This document shows positions 34,247 through 43,355 of a stretch of DNA of 64,000 nt, in pieces. Each line of letters begins with the position of its first letter. Position 1 is the stretch's first letter. The notes under the pieces were generated by a model. The model was not told the DNA's origin. It saw only the letters and a program-made list of their open reading frames with translations, and made no database searches. The stretch is from Isoetes taiwanensis (lineage: Eukaryota; Streptophyta; Lycopodiopsida; Isoetales; Isoetaceae): assembly GCA_021234155.1 (NCBI GenBank), contig JAJEKV010000001.1:24973189-25037188 (forward strand). Direction: 5' to 3'. The position numbers and the translations under genes are program-made.

Positions 34247-35793
34247 AAGATGGGCCGAGTCATGACCTCAAAAAGAGCGTTGGCTTTATCCATCTTGCTT
34301 GCTCTAAGAAGATCGACATCCCCTTTTAGTCAACATGGTGGGCCTCATCTAGTTTGTTGGCTTTGCACAGTCCATTTATAAGTGAGCTGTAGGTAAACAA
34401 CATTTGCTATGCAGCCCCTTAATCATGTCTACAAAACGAGCGTTGGCTTCATCCATCTTGCTTGCTTGACAAAGACCGTCTATAAGACAACTATAAGACA
34501 GCTGTAAGTGACAATATTTGAAGACATCCCCTTGTTAATCATATCTTCAACAACATTAAAAGCGCCATCTAGTTTGTTGGCTTTGCAGAATCCCTCTAAA
34601 AGAGAGCTATAGTTGAACATCTGGTGTGCAACCCCTTGTATGATGCCCTCAAAAAGAGTTAAAAATAAAGGCAACTGTAAGTAACAACATCTGGAAGATC
34701 TCCCCTTGTAACCATATCTTCAACAAAATTTGTGGACCTCATCTAGTTTGTTGGTTTTGGAGAGTCCGTTTACAAAACAGTTGTAGCTGATAACATCTAG
34801 CATGCAGCCCTTTGTAATCATGACCACAAAAGGAGCATGGGCTTCCATATTGTTTCCTTTCGAAATGCCAATTATAAGGCAAATGTAGGTAACAACATTT
34901 GGGAGACATCCCCTCTTAATCATATCTTCGACAACACTAAATGCCTCATCTAGTTTGATGGCTTTGCAATGTCCATCTACAACACAACTATAGGTGATAA
35001 CACCTGGCTTGCAGCCCCTTGGTATCATGCTTTACAAAGACCATCTATAAGGCAATTGTAAGTATCATCTAGAAGACATCCCCTTTTAATCGTATCTTCG
35101 AAAAACATCATGGGCCTCATCGAGTTTGTTGGTTTTGCAGAGCCCATTTATAAGTGAGCTGTAGATGACAGCATCTGGTATGCAGCCCTTTGTACTCATC
35201 TCCTCAGAAACCTTGTATTCATCTCCTCAAAAAGAGCTTTGCCGTCATCCATTTTGTTTGCTTTACAAAGACCACCTATAAGGCAATTATAAGTGACCAC
35301 ATTTGGAAGGCATCCCTTTTTAATCATATCTTCCAAAACATCATGGGCCTCATCTACTTTGTTGGCTTTGCAGAGTCTTTCTAATCATATCTTCAATAAG
35401 ATTGTGGGCCTCGTCTAGTTTGTTGACTTTGCAGAGTCCATCTACAAGAGAGTTGTAGGTAACAACATTCGGCATGCAGCCCCTCAAAATCATGTCCTCA
35501 AAAAGAGCATAGGCTTTATCTATCTTGCTTGCTTTACAAAGACCATATATAAGTGAGCTGTAGGTGACAGCATCCGGAATGCAGTTCCTCAAAATCATGT
35601 TCTCAAAAAGAGCGTGGGCTTTATCCATCTTGCCTGCTTTACAAAGACCATCTATAAGTGAGCTGTAGGTGACATTCGGCCCTCAAAATCATGTCCTCAA
35701 AAAGAGCGTGGGCTTTATCCGTCTTGCTTGCTTTACAAAGACCATCTATAAGTTAGCTGTAAGTGACAACATCTGGTATGCAGCCCCTTCTAA
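34247..35793 (-). pseudogene. Decayed PPR repeat tail
   Basis: P-type PPR repeats continue past the stop of the intact gene but with frameshifts, small deletions and stops. Readable pieces are at 35628-35350 (LDEAHNLIEDMI), 35028-34720 (FSVVEDMIKRGCLPNVVTYI) and 34674-34480 (FNVVEDMINKGMSSNIVTY). The distal repeats (FSVVEDMI, FNVVEDMI types) differ from the homogenised proximal array and resemble the older N-terminal repeats such as FTVVEDM. The ancestral protein was therefore longer. Confidence 0.8.
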
Positions 35794-37902
35794 TCATGTC
35801 CTCAAAAGAGTGTGGGCTTTATCCATGTTGCTTGCTTTACAAAGTCCATCTACAAGAGAGTTGTAGGTGACAACATTCGGCATGCAGCCCCTCAAAATCA
35901 TGTCCTCAAAAAGAGCGTGGGCTTTATCTATCTTGCTTGCTTTACAAAGACCATCTATGAGTGAGCTGTAGGTGACAACATCCGGAATGCAGTTCCTCAA
36001 AATCATGTTCTCAAAAAGAGCGTGGGCTTTATCCATCTTGCCTGCTTTACAAAGACCATCTATAAGTGAGCTGTAGGTGACAACATACGGAATGCAGCCC
36101 CTCAAAATCATGTCCTCAAAAAGAGCGTGGGCTTTATCCATCTTGCTTGCTTTACAAAGACCATCTATGAGTGAGCTGTAGGTGACAACATTCGGCATGC
36201 AGCCCCTCAAAATCATGTCCTCAAAAAGAGCGTGGGCTTTATCTATCTTGCTTGCTTTACAAAGACCATATATAAGTGAGCTGTAGGTGACAGCATCCGG
36301 AATGCAGTTCCTCAAAATCATGTTCTCAAAAAGAGCGTGGGCTTTATCCATCTTGTCTGCTTTACAAAGACCATCTATAAGTGAGCTGTAGGTGACAACA
36401 TTCGGCATGCAGCCCCTCAAAATCATGTCCTCAAAAAGAGCGTGGGCTTTATCCGTCTTGCTTGCTTTACAAAGACCATCTATTAGTGAGCTGTAGGTGA
36501 CAACATCTGGTATGCAGCCCCTTCTAATCATGTCCTCAAAAAGAGCGTGGGCTTTATCCATGTTGCTTGCTTTACAAAGTCCATCTACAAGAGAGTTGTA
36601 GGTGACAACATTCGGCATGCAGCCCCTCAAAATCATGTCCTCAAAAAGAGCGTGGGCTTTATCCATCTTGCTTGCTTTACAAAGACCATCTATAAGTGAG
36701 CTGTAGGTGACAACATTCGGCATGCAGCCCCTCAAAATCATGTTTTCAAAAAGAGCGTGGGCTTCATCCATCTTGCTTGCTTTACAAAGACCATCTATAA
36801 GTGAGCTGTAGGTGACAGCATCCGGAATGCAGTTCCTCAAAATCATGTTCTCAAAAAGAGCGTGGGCTTTATCCATCTTGCCTGCTTTACAAAGACCATC
36901 TATAAGTGAGCTGTAGGTGACAACATTCGGCATGCAGCCCCTCAAAATCATGTCCTCAAAAAGAGCGTGGGCTTTATCCGTCTTGCTCGCTTTACAAAGA
37001 CCATCTATAAGTGAGCTGTAGGTGACAACATCTGGTATGCAGCCCCTTCTAATCATGTCCTCAAAAAGAGCGTGGGCTTTATCCATCTTGCTTGCTTTAC
37101 AAAGACCATGCATAAGGCAATTGTAAGTAACAACATCTGGAAGACATCCCCTTGAATTCATATCTTCAACAACAGTAAACGCCGCATCTAGCTTGTTGGC
37201 TTTGCAGAGTCCATCTACAATACAGTTATAGGTGACAATGTTTGGCAAGCATTCTCTTACACGCATCTCATTAAGAAGAGCATAAGCCTGATCAATCATT
37301 TTGGCTTTTGAAAAGCCATTGATGATAAAAGTGTAGGTAACAACATCTGGTTGGTATCCTCGTGCAACCATCAAGTCCAGCAAATGACAAGCTTCTTCTA
37401 GTTTATTTGTTCTGCAGAGTGCATGGATTACTAGATTGTATCCTTTCACATCAGCACATCCTATCTTTTCCATTTTCTCCAATAAAACATTGGCCCGATC
37501 CACGAGCCCCAACTTGCACAGAGCTGTAATAACTGGTTTATAAGTATGAAAATCTGCATTGCACGCTTTCTTGGACATTTCATCAAAACACTGAATAGCC
37601 TCCTTAAATCTCCAGGCCTTAACAAATAACTGGATGAGACAATTATAGGAAAAAGTGTCGTGTGAAAATCCAGGCTTTGATCCAACCCACTTGAAGAAAA
37701 GCAATGCAGAATCACACCTTTCAGCCTTCGTATTTTGCAATGTTTTTCCAACAACCTGAGGCGTTGGAAGTGGTCCCTCGTATTGTCTCAGTGCCTGTAT
37801 TAACTCTTTACCATGGCTCTTATGCAAAATATCATGTAAAAATTGGGAGACGGTTCTTCTTGCCATCAATACAGATCGAGGCAACGGGATATTATGACCC
37901 AT
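35794..37902 (-). CDS. P-class pentatricopeptide repeat protein, about 18 PPR motifs
   Basis: 702 codons from ATG at 37902. P-class PPR proteins bind single-stranded organellar RNA, one base per motif, to stabilise, process or aid translation of transcripts. The N-terminus (PRSVLMARRTVSQFLHDIL) is Arg-rich and amphipathic, compatible with organelle import. Residues 81-300 hold diverged motifs; about residue 290 onward consists of nearly identical 35-residue motifs of the type VTYSSLIDGLCKASKMDKAH. The last motif is cut by a one-base loss in an A-run at about 35812, giving an abrupt end (DKAHTLLRT). A TATA box lies 70 bp upstream. It is the only long intact host-like gene here, though the C-terminal truncation may matter. 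Confidence 0.88.
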   Translation of the reverse strand: MGHNIPLPRSVLMARRTVSQFLHDILHKSHGKELIQALRQYEGPLPTPQVVGKTLQNTKAERCDSALLFFKWVGSKPGFSHDTFSYNCLIQLFVKAWRFKEAIQCFDEMSKKACNADFHTYKPVITALCKLGLVDRANVLLEKMEKIGCADVKGYNLVIHALCRTNKLEEACHLLDLMVARGYQPDVVTYTFIINGFSKAKMIDQAYALLNEMRVRECLPNIVTYNCIVDGLCKANKLDAAFTVVEDMNSRGCLPDVVTYNCLMHGLCKASKMDKAHALFEDMIRRGCIPDVVTYSSLIDGLCKASKTDKAHALFEDMILRGCMPNVVTYSSLIDGLCKAGKMDKAHALFENMILRNCIPDAVTYSSLIDGLCKASKMDEAHALFENMILRGCMPNVVTYSSLIDGLCKASKMDKAHALFEDMILRGCMPNVVTYNSLVDGLCKASNMDKAHALFEDMIRRGCIPDVVTYSSLIDGLCKASKTDKAHALFEDMILRGCMPNVVTYSSLIDGLCKADKMDKAHALFENMILRNCIPDAVTYSSLIYGLCKASKIDKAHALFEDMILRGCMPNVVTYSSLIDGLCKASKMDKAHALFEDMILRGCIPYVVTYSSLIDGLCKAGKMDKAHALFENMILRNCIPDVVTYSSLIDGLCKASKIDKAHALFEDMILRGCMPNVVTYNSLVDGLCKASNMDKAHTLLRT

Positions 37903-37971
37903 TGTAGGACTTAAGCCATAGACTGTAACAAGAAGTGCGCTCCCGTATCATCTGAGGTCATGCAATTGGGA

Positions 37972-37979
37972 TTTATATA
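37972..37979 (-). promoter_or_regulatory. TATA box of the PPR gene
   Basis: TATATAAA on the minus strand, 70 bp upstream of the start codon, a normal plant promoter distance given a short leader. Confidence 0.6.
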
Positions 37980-38094
37980 GACCGCACAAGTCCAAGTCCA
38001 ACTCATTCATAACCTAGAAACAAAACTCTCTTCTTGCCAAAAACGATGTCTAATACTTAGTATAACATACATATACCAATTGGAATACCATGGA

Positions 38095-38154
38095 GGCTTT
38101 CTTGTAAATTGTGTGGGAAATTGGCCAATTTCCCACATAATTTACAAGAAAGCC
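38095..38154. repeat. 60-bp palindrome
   Basis: Arms of 30 bp (from GGCTTTCTTGTAAATT to GGGAAATTGG) pair with the adjacent inverse with one mismatch and no spacer. A further copy of one arm follows at 38160-38188, and partial copies at about 38228-38240 and 38634-38690. It can form a cruciform. Roughly 190 bp upstream of the PPR start codon. Confidence 0.9.
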
Positions 38155-38242
38155 TTGTGCAATTTCCCACACAATTTACAAGAAAGCCTTGTGCAACACA
38201 ATGGGAAGTTGTTTTGCAAAATGTGCGAGGCTTTCTTGTATA

Positions 38243-38362
38243 CAAGAATGACAATTTACATGCCATTCCTGGCATGTCAAGAATGCGATGTGAGCCTTGT
38301 TGACATGCTAGGAACATCGCCCTATTGACATGACAGAAATGGCATGTAAATTGTCATTCTTG
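38243..38362. repeat. 120-nt stem-loop with 38-bp arms
   Basis: Arms 38243-38280 and 38325-38362 pair at 36 of 38 positions. The 44-nt loop contains a second 7-bp stem (GCGATGT, 38285-38291, with ACATCGC, 38314-38320). Size and pairing are like a young plant miRNA or siRNA precursor, or a small foldback element; transcription is unknown. Confidence 0.85.
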
Positions 38363-38904
38363 TGACGTGAAAATTGGTTTAGGCGCAATTCAGTGGCCAG
38401 AATGTCGGGTAGAATCGTGGAATGTTAAGTAAACGCACAAAACATCAGGCAAACTCGCAGAATCGTCGAATAAAATCTCTGACTTCTATGTTTTCTTTCT
38501 TTTTTTTTAGTAACTTTTCAGGAAAGTAAATGATCCACGTGACAGGGCATGATAGGCGGATAGGAGTGAATTGCACCTAACATGTCTTTATGTAAATTCT
38601 GAGGGAAATTGAGCATGCGCAACAATAATGGCAGGCTTTCTTGTAAATTGTGTGGGAAGTCTTTCTTGTAAATTATCTGGGGAATTAGCCATGTGCAACA
38701 TTGCTGATTAGGACCTGCCTCCAATCACCTTACATTATATGCACTCTAGGCGGTGCCTCGAGCTCGAGACCTATTTATACTAGACTAAATTGCTAAACAG
38801 ATAGCCATCTTCATAACTAGTCTAGTATCAAGAACATTGTCTCTTGCACTAGGCTTTTGAGCTAGCTCAATTGCATCTAGTCTCGCATAACTTGTCACCT
38901 ATTT
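38363..38904. other. Intergenic with further copies of the palindrome arm
   Basis: ggctttcttgtaaattgtgt recurs at 38634, followed by a second partial unit at about 38660. No gene. A tttata motif at about 38771 is not linked to any coding region I can support. Confidence 0.45.
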
Positions 38905-39025
38905 AACCAAGGATACCAGCAGGCGACAAAAACCTTGTTCAGAACTATCGAACCATTATGGTTAGTGGCATTATGGCAAAGCTTTTTGGATCAGTATTTG
39001 AAAAGAAGACCAGTGAATGGGCAGA
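38905..39025 (+). pseudogene. LINE-B RT fragment, left of gypsy insertion
   Basis: Encodes AGDKNLVQNYRTIMVSGIMA and LFGSVFEKKTSEWA, the RT region upstream of block 1. It is cut in the codons for Ala-Glu by the gypsy element; the frame resumes exactly after the TSD at 58349. Confidence 0.85.
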
Positions 39026-39182
39026 TGTGACGTTCCAGGGCAATATAGCCATAAATACGTATATTCCTAGACCCGTCACTATACAAGTCTACCCTTGTAG
39101 CCTTGTATACCTTAGGAAGTGGCAATGGGTGCACATCTAAGTTAAATGCTTAACTTAGATAACCTTAGGATAAGGCCCATTT

Positions 39183-39290
39183 CCACATGGCCTTATCCCA
39201 TTGGGCAACCGCCACACGGCCCCACCCCATTGGCGCCACGTGGCATCCCATGTGGACCCTAACTTATATTAGCACAAACCCTAACCCTAG
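39183..39290 (+). promoter_or_regulatory. LTR promoter: E/G-box array, TATA-like and telo-box
   Basis: Four CANNTG-like or related boxes lie within 75 bp: CCACATGG (39183), GCCACACGGC (39211), the palindromic G-box GCCACGTGGC (39235-39244) and CCCATGTGG (39247). A TATA-like ttatatta is at about 39263-39270, then AAACCCTAACCCTAG (39276-39290), a plant telo-box common near start sites of translation-related genes. Conserved in the 3' LTR. G-boxes bind bZIP/bHLH factors; inducibility is inferred. Confidence 0.55.
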
Positions 39291-39441
39291 ACCTCTTTTC
39301 CTGACCCTAGCACCCTGAGACTCATCTACGCACTCGAAACTCCGTTTCGAGCACCGTTTATTGTGGCATAGGCTAGTGCAACAGCCCCCGGAGTGTGGAT
39401 TCGATCTTGGAGCAAGTGCAGCTTCGACCAATTCGAAGACC

Positions 39442-39481
39442 ATGGAGACGCCAGGGTTTGGAGGGAGTGCTTCTAGAGCAG
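39442..39481 (+). CDS. LTR-encoded first exon of gag, with splice donor
   Basis: An ATG at 39442 opens 13 codons (METPGFGGSASRA) plus one base, ending at GCAG followed by GTATGT, a strong plant 5' splice site. Without splicing the frame stops at once (TAG at 39487). Joining to the acceptor at 45094 keeps the gag frame exactly, with Ala completed across the junction. The gag frame has no convincing ATG of its own until 45196 (methionine in NNEEM), well inside the protein-like sequence. Splicing is inferred from sequence; no transcript evidence is available. Confidence 0.55.
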
Positions 39482-40670
39482 GTATGTAGAGTAGTGCTCT
39501 TGGTAGATCATCTGGAAGTTAGCACTCCAGATTGGTTAGTATTTCGTATCTAGAGTAGAGCCATCCTAGAACCCTTATTCAACATCTTGAACCCTAATCA
39601 AGGAACCCTAACTGTAAGTTAGATATGTATGATTAGGTTAAGATGTTCTTATTATGATTATCATGATATGATGCTATGTGATGTTGGTTGATCATGTTTG
39701 CTCCTCTTGATATTGGGAAGGGGGGTAGAGACCTAGGGCCATATGTAGTATGCTCCTAGTTTAGATCCCTTAGTTCCTATTAGATGCGGCCTGTGCATAA
39801 GAGCCCACCGGGCTATTGGGGCTACGATGCGACTCAGCACTACACAACGGGGCTAGAGGCAATACAGATGGGGGATCCCTGCTGAGCGTGGCTACTGGGG
39901 ATCCCATAGCGGGCTAGGCCTATGGTCGGTCACTTTGTGTGGGTCGGGCATGGGTCCGACACCTCTTGGGGCAATGGTGTCGCCCTGCCTCTCAGGAGTT
40001 GCAAGTGTTGGCTTGGCTCCTGTTTTGGGGGGTTAAGTCGAGTACGAATCGTGTGTCGCCACGATTCTCTAGCCGCCCGTGGAACCTGTAGACCCCGGGA
40101 AGGGGAGATGCAACCCTTCCTGCCTCGACGGACCGGGGAGATGCAACCTGGAGTAGTCCCGATGGGTGATACCATGGGATTGCGTATCCGGAAGGCTAGA
40201 GTCATGTTAGAGCCCGATCTAGCTCATTCTGCAAAGTATGCACAGGAGGGGCGGATGGAGTGGTCAACCCTAGCCATTGTCTATAGCCAGCCCCGCCATT
40301 GTTATGACTCGGTCTGCTCTATCTTGAGGCCTAGCTGGTCAGTCATCCTCCTTATGAGTCGGAGCCATGGGTAGGAGCTCTCATGTTTTTATGGCATATG
40401 ATTATCTTCTTTGTAGTTGTGGATGTGTGGATGGGCTACTTCGAGGTAGTATGATGTATTGTTATTGCTAGTTCTGACGTTGTGTATGCTTCCGCTGTGA
40501 TAGGAGCCCATAGGGGAAGGGCACGCAAGACACCTTCGTGCCCCCTTCCCGCACTAGAGTCATCTCAGAGTGCGGGATAGACGGAGGGCCCGTGCGGTCG
40601 AGGACCGAATGGGGGATTTCCTGCGGAGTGTACGGCCGGGCGCCGTATATTTAGCAGGGAACGTCACAAG

Positions 40671-40681
40671 GGTATCAGAGC
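40671..40681 (+). promoter_or_regulatory. Gypsy primer binding site
   Basis: GGTATCAGAGC two bases after the LTR, complementary to initiator Met tRNA (first T replaced). Confidence 0.85.
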
Positions 40682-41252
40682 GATGTTCTTGGTTGACCAG
40701 GAACTAGCACTGATCATGTCCCTAAAAGTAGTCTAACAGGCTTAATAGAGTGTGAAATGAAAAATTTCCACTATGGAACCTCGAAAATAGGGAAAAAAAT
40801 TTCTCCTAGGTAGTGGGTCCGTAAGAATAGGCTAAGTTGTTAGATGAGGAAGAGAATGAGTCAAATTAACATTCTAGTAAAATTGGAATGGAAATTATGC
40901 ATCAGCATCAGATTTCACCTAAAATGGGTCGAAGAATCATGCCAATCTGAGACCTGGGTAAAAAATGGCGCAAATTCATAATTAACCCTTCAAACCATTA
41001 GGAAAAATTCGAAATTATAGTATAATATGGTATTAAGTACATCTATTAATAATTAAGCATATATTGATAATTAGCTATATTGGAGTAATTAATGGGGGGG
41101 CTAATTATTAGACCTATTAATGGCAGGGGAATATTCCCTAGAGCATCTTCCTTTTTAAATATCTTCTTGCCACCTCATTTCCCCCCAACCTTGCCTACAC
41201 ACCTTCTCTCTCTTGATCAGCCTTACGTCATCAGTTTCCCTATCCGTAAGAT

Positions 41253-42386
41253 ATGGCGAGAATGAAACAAACATACAAGAAGTGTAGCCCAAGGCAGACC
41301 CCCTCGATGGCGGTGGTAGCAGCTGGAGGTCACGGCAAACAGATCCCAGAGCACCTGCGACCAGGGCGGAAGGAAGAGCCGTCTTCTTCAACAGATGAAA
41401 CCTTCCATGCGTCGCAGGAGGAGCCCAGAGCAGCTCATCATCGGTGGGGACTCAGCGAACCGACGAAACCCGTCACCTTGGCCCTCTATCCGAGGGGGAG
41501 GAGGAGCACCAGGAGGAGGGAGACTAGGAGCAGCAGCAGACCCAGCAGCAGCAAGACCAGCCCCAGCAGGATCAGCAGACAGCCCCTTCTTCAAGCAAAA
41601 AGAAGAAGGGGAAGGAGAAAGTGATTGAGTGGCCAGAGGAGACGGCAGCCCGGAAGAAAAGGGAGAGGGAGCAGAAGGAGAAGGAGAGGAGGAAGAAGGC
41701 GAGGAGGGACAAGCCACGGGGCACCGTCACTATCGAAGAACCTCGCCCACGCGAGGATGAGGAGGTCATGGAGGAGGAAGAGGAGGAGGAGAATGCAGAG
41801 GAGGAGCACGAGCAGGACGTTGGGGAACCTTCAGACCCCAACGCATGCCCACCCTACCCTAAGTGGCCCAAGCCACCTAAGGTAGTGAAGAAGCAGAAGG
41901 TGGGCGAGCGCGAATTCACGCTCCGGCAGGATCGGGAATTTAAGCGCAGGATGAAGGTGTACCAGGAGTACCTCTGTCGCTGGACGAGGTACAATGAGTG
42001 GTACTGTAAGCAGAACCTGAAGAAGTTCGTGAAGGGGGGAACCAGCCCAAGCCGCCGCCACCCAGGCCGGAGAAGCCAAAGAAGATCCACCACGGACCTA
42101 ACTCCCAGCACGCTCGGGTGTTTAGGGAGATTAAGCACTTTCAACAGTGTACGAATCTCCTAATAAGGAAGGCGTCATTCGAACACCTTCTTCGTGAAGT
42201 GATGTAGGAGTTCCAGACGGACTATAGGGTCACACCCCTAACCACCTGGGCCCTGCAAGAAGCAGCAGAGGCAGAGCTGATTCAGCTCTTTGAAGTAGGA
42301 AATCTTTGCGCCATCCACGCCAAGCGGGTAACCGTATGCCCAAGGACCTGCATTTGGCGCGGAGGATCCGCAAAGAGAGGCCCTAA
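41253..42386 (+). pseudogene. Histone H3-like protein encoded by the gypsy element
   Basis: About 378 codons across frames. Tail: MARMKQTYKK matches H3 MARTKQTARK at 7 of 10, keeping R2, K4, Q5, T6 and K9. Then comes a linker of about 200 residues: Glu/Gln-rich, a Lys/Arg/Glu coiled-coil-like run (ARKKREREQKEKERRKKARR), an acidic block, and a basic piece. From about 42079 the H3 core follows: KPKKIHHGP, REIKHFQQCTNLLIRKASF (helix 1, CENH3-like HFQ..TNLLI), EFQTDYRV (loop 1, ordinary H3 length), [15 protein letters not shown] (helix 2), [12 protein letters not shown], then [16 protein letters not shown] and TAA at 42384-42386. Lesions: TAG at 41525 and 42205 (both in place of likely CAG), frame changes near 41450, 42036 (G-run) and 42335. 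A TATA-like ttaaatat lies about 95 bp upstream, so it may have its own promoter. Confidence 0.9.
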
Positions 42387-42609
42387 GGCCTCAAATTTTG
42401 TAATTATCCTAAAATTAAAGTTTTTCAGTGTAATTAACCTTTCTTCATATATATAAGTTTCTTTCTTCTCTGTAAATTGATTGTATTATGGTATGAAAAT
42501 GTAATTAAATAAGCTAGATTGTAGTACAATTTTTTGTATAAAGCTTAAAATGCTTGTAATAGATTAAGTAGCATAGGTCCCAGCACAAGAAAATCAATTT
42601 TGGTTCAAA

Positions 42610-43080
42610 AATCGGCCAAACCGGGTCGATCCGCGCAAAATCGACCTGCGTTCGCGACGTAGAGCGCTTTTGCGTGAATCAACCCGGGTACCAGGATTTA
42701 GGACAACAATGATTGAAAATTTGTGCTAAAACATAGTAAATTGCTTAGAATTTGCCTAGGAACCCAGTTTAGAAGTCAATTTCAGCAAAGAATCATCTAA
42801 GAATGCCAATCGGGTCGATCCGCGCAAAATGCGTCTCCATTCGCGACGCAAGGCCAAATTGCGCGAATCAACCCGATTAGCCCAAATTGACACTTTTAGA
42901 TGTCCATTTTGCTTGAAACAAGTTGTTAGCTAGATTAGAACCCACCCAAATAGCCATGTTAGCATCTTACAACCCCTTGAAATGTCTAATCATCTCCCAA
43001 ATCGGCCAAACGGGGATGATCCGCGCAAAATCGCCCTGCGTTCGCAACGCAGAATCCGGGTTGACCCTTTTGGCTTGGAT
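42610..43080 (+). repeat. Three tandem hairpin units in gypsy leader
   Basis: Units start near 42621, 42811 and 43011, spaced 190-200 bp. Each holds a GATCCGCGCAAAAT core and an inner hairpin. In unit 1 the arms CCGGGTCGATCCGCGCAAAA and TTTTGCGTGAATCAACCCGG pair at 17 of 20 plus one G-T. Unit 2 pairs 15 of 17 outside, with an inner TGCGTC/GACGCA stem. Unit 3 keeps a perfect inner CTGCGTT/AACGCAG stem. Flanks share tcggccaaac and tgcttaga motifs. Confidence 0.75.
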
Positions 43081-43355
43081 TGGCCAAATTTGACCCAACA
43101 AACTGCCATGTAGTGTTTCTTGCCTTGTTTTGCTTAGATTTGCACTTCATGGTAGCTCATTTGGACATCCATAGCCTTAGAACAAAAGTTTGTTCCATCA
43201 AGAACCCTTGTGCATGGAACCCGAGGCAAACCATAGTCTATAAAAGGGGCCTCATTTGCCATTTCCCCTTCACCAGAACTGCTCTTGTCATTTTAGGCGA
43301 TTTTTCAAGCTCTCATCAATCTTTCCAAGCCATTTTCTATACCTATCTCTGCTCA

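Larger units (their letters stand above)
39026..40668 (+). repeat. Gypsy 5' LTR
   Basis: 1,643 bp. Matches 50725-51535 plus 57527-58343 with few substitutions and small indels. Confidence 0.94.

Noticed and set aside
37461..37754. Minus-strand 97-codon frame overlapping the PPR N-terminus
   Set aside because: Alternate frame of the PPR gene.
39276..39290. AAACCCTAACCCTAG as an interstitial telomere
   Set aside because: Only about two units, located at a promoter position in both LTRs; a telo-box is the better reading.
39922..40374. 150-codon frame within the gypsy LTR (and its copy at 57629-58030)
   Set aside because: LTR leader sequence; the two LTR copies differ by frame-disrupting indels, so coding is not supported.
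41388..41841. Several overlapping open frames on both strands within the H3-like gene (Ser-rich, Leu-rich or Gly/Ala-rich proteins)
   Set aside because: They are shadows of a low-complexity GAG/CAG/AAG-rich coding stretch; only the frame with Lys/Arg/Glu and Gln-rich sequence links the H3 tail to the H3 core.
43080..43355. Upstream 92 codons of the unknown gypsy ORF
   Set aside because: Overlaps the third hairpin unit's flank and is leader-like; the ATG at 43356 fits the start of protein-like sequence better.
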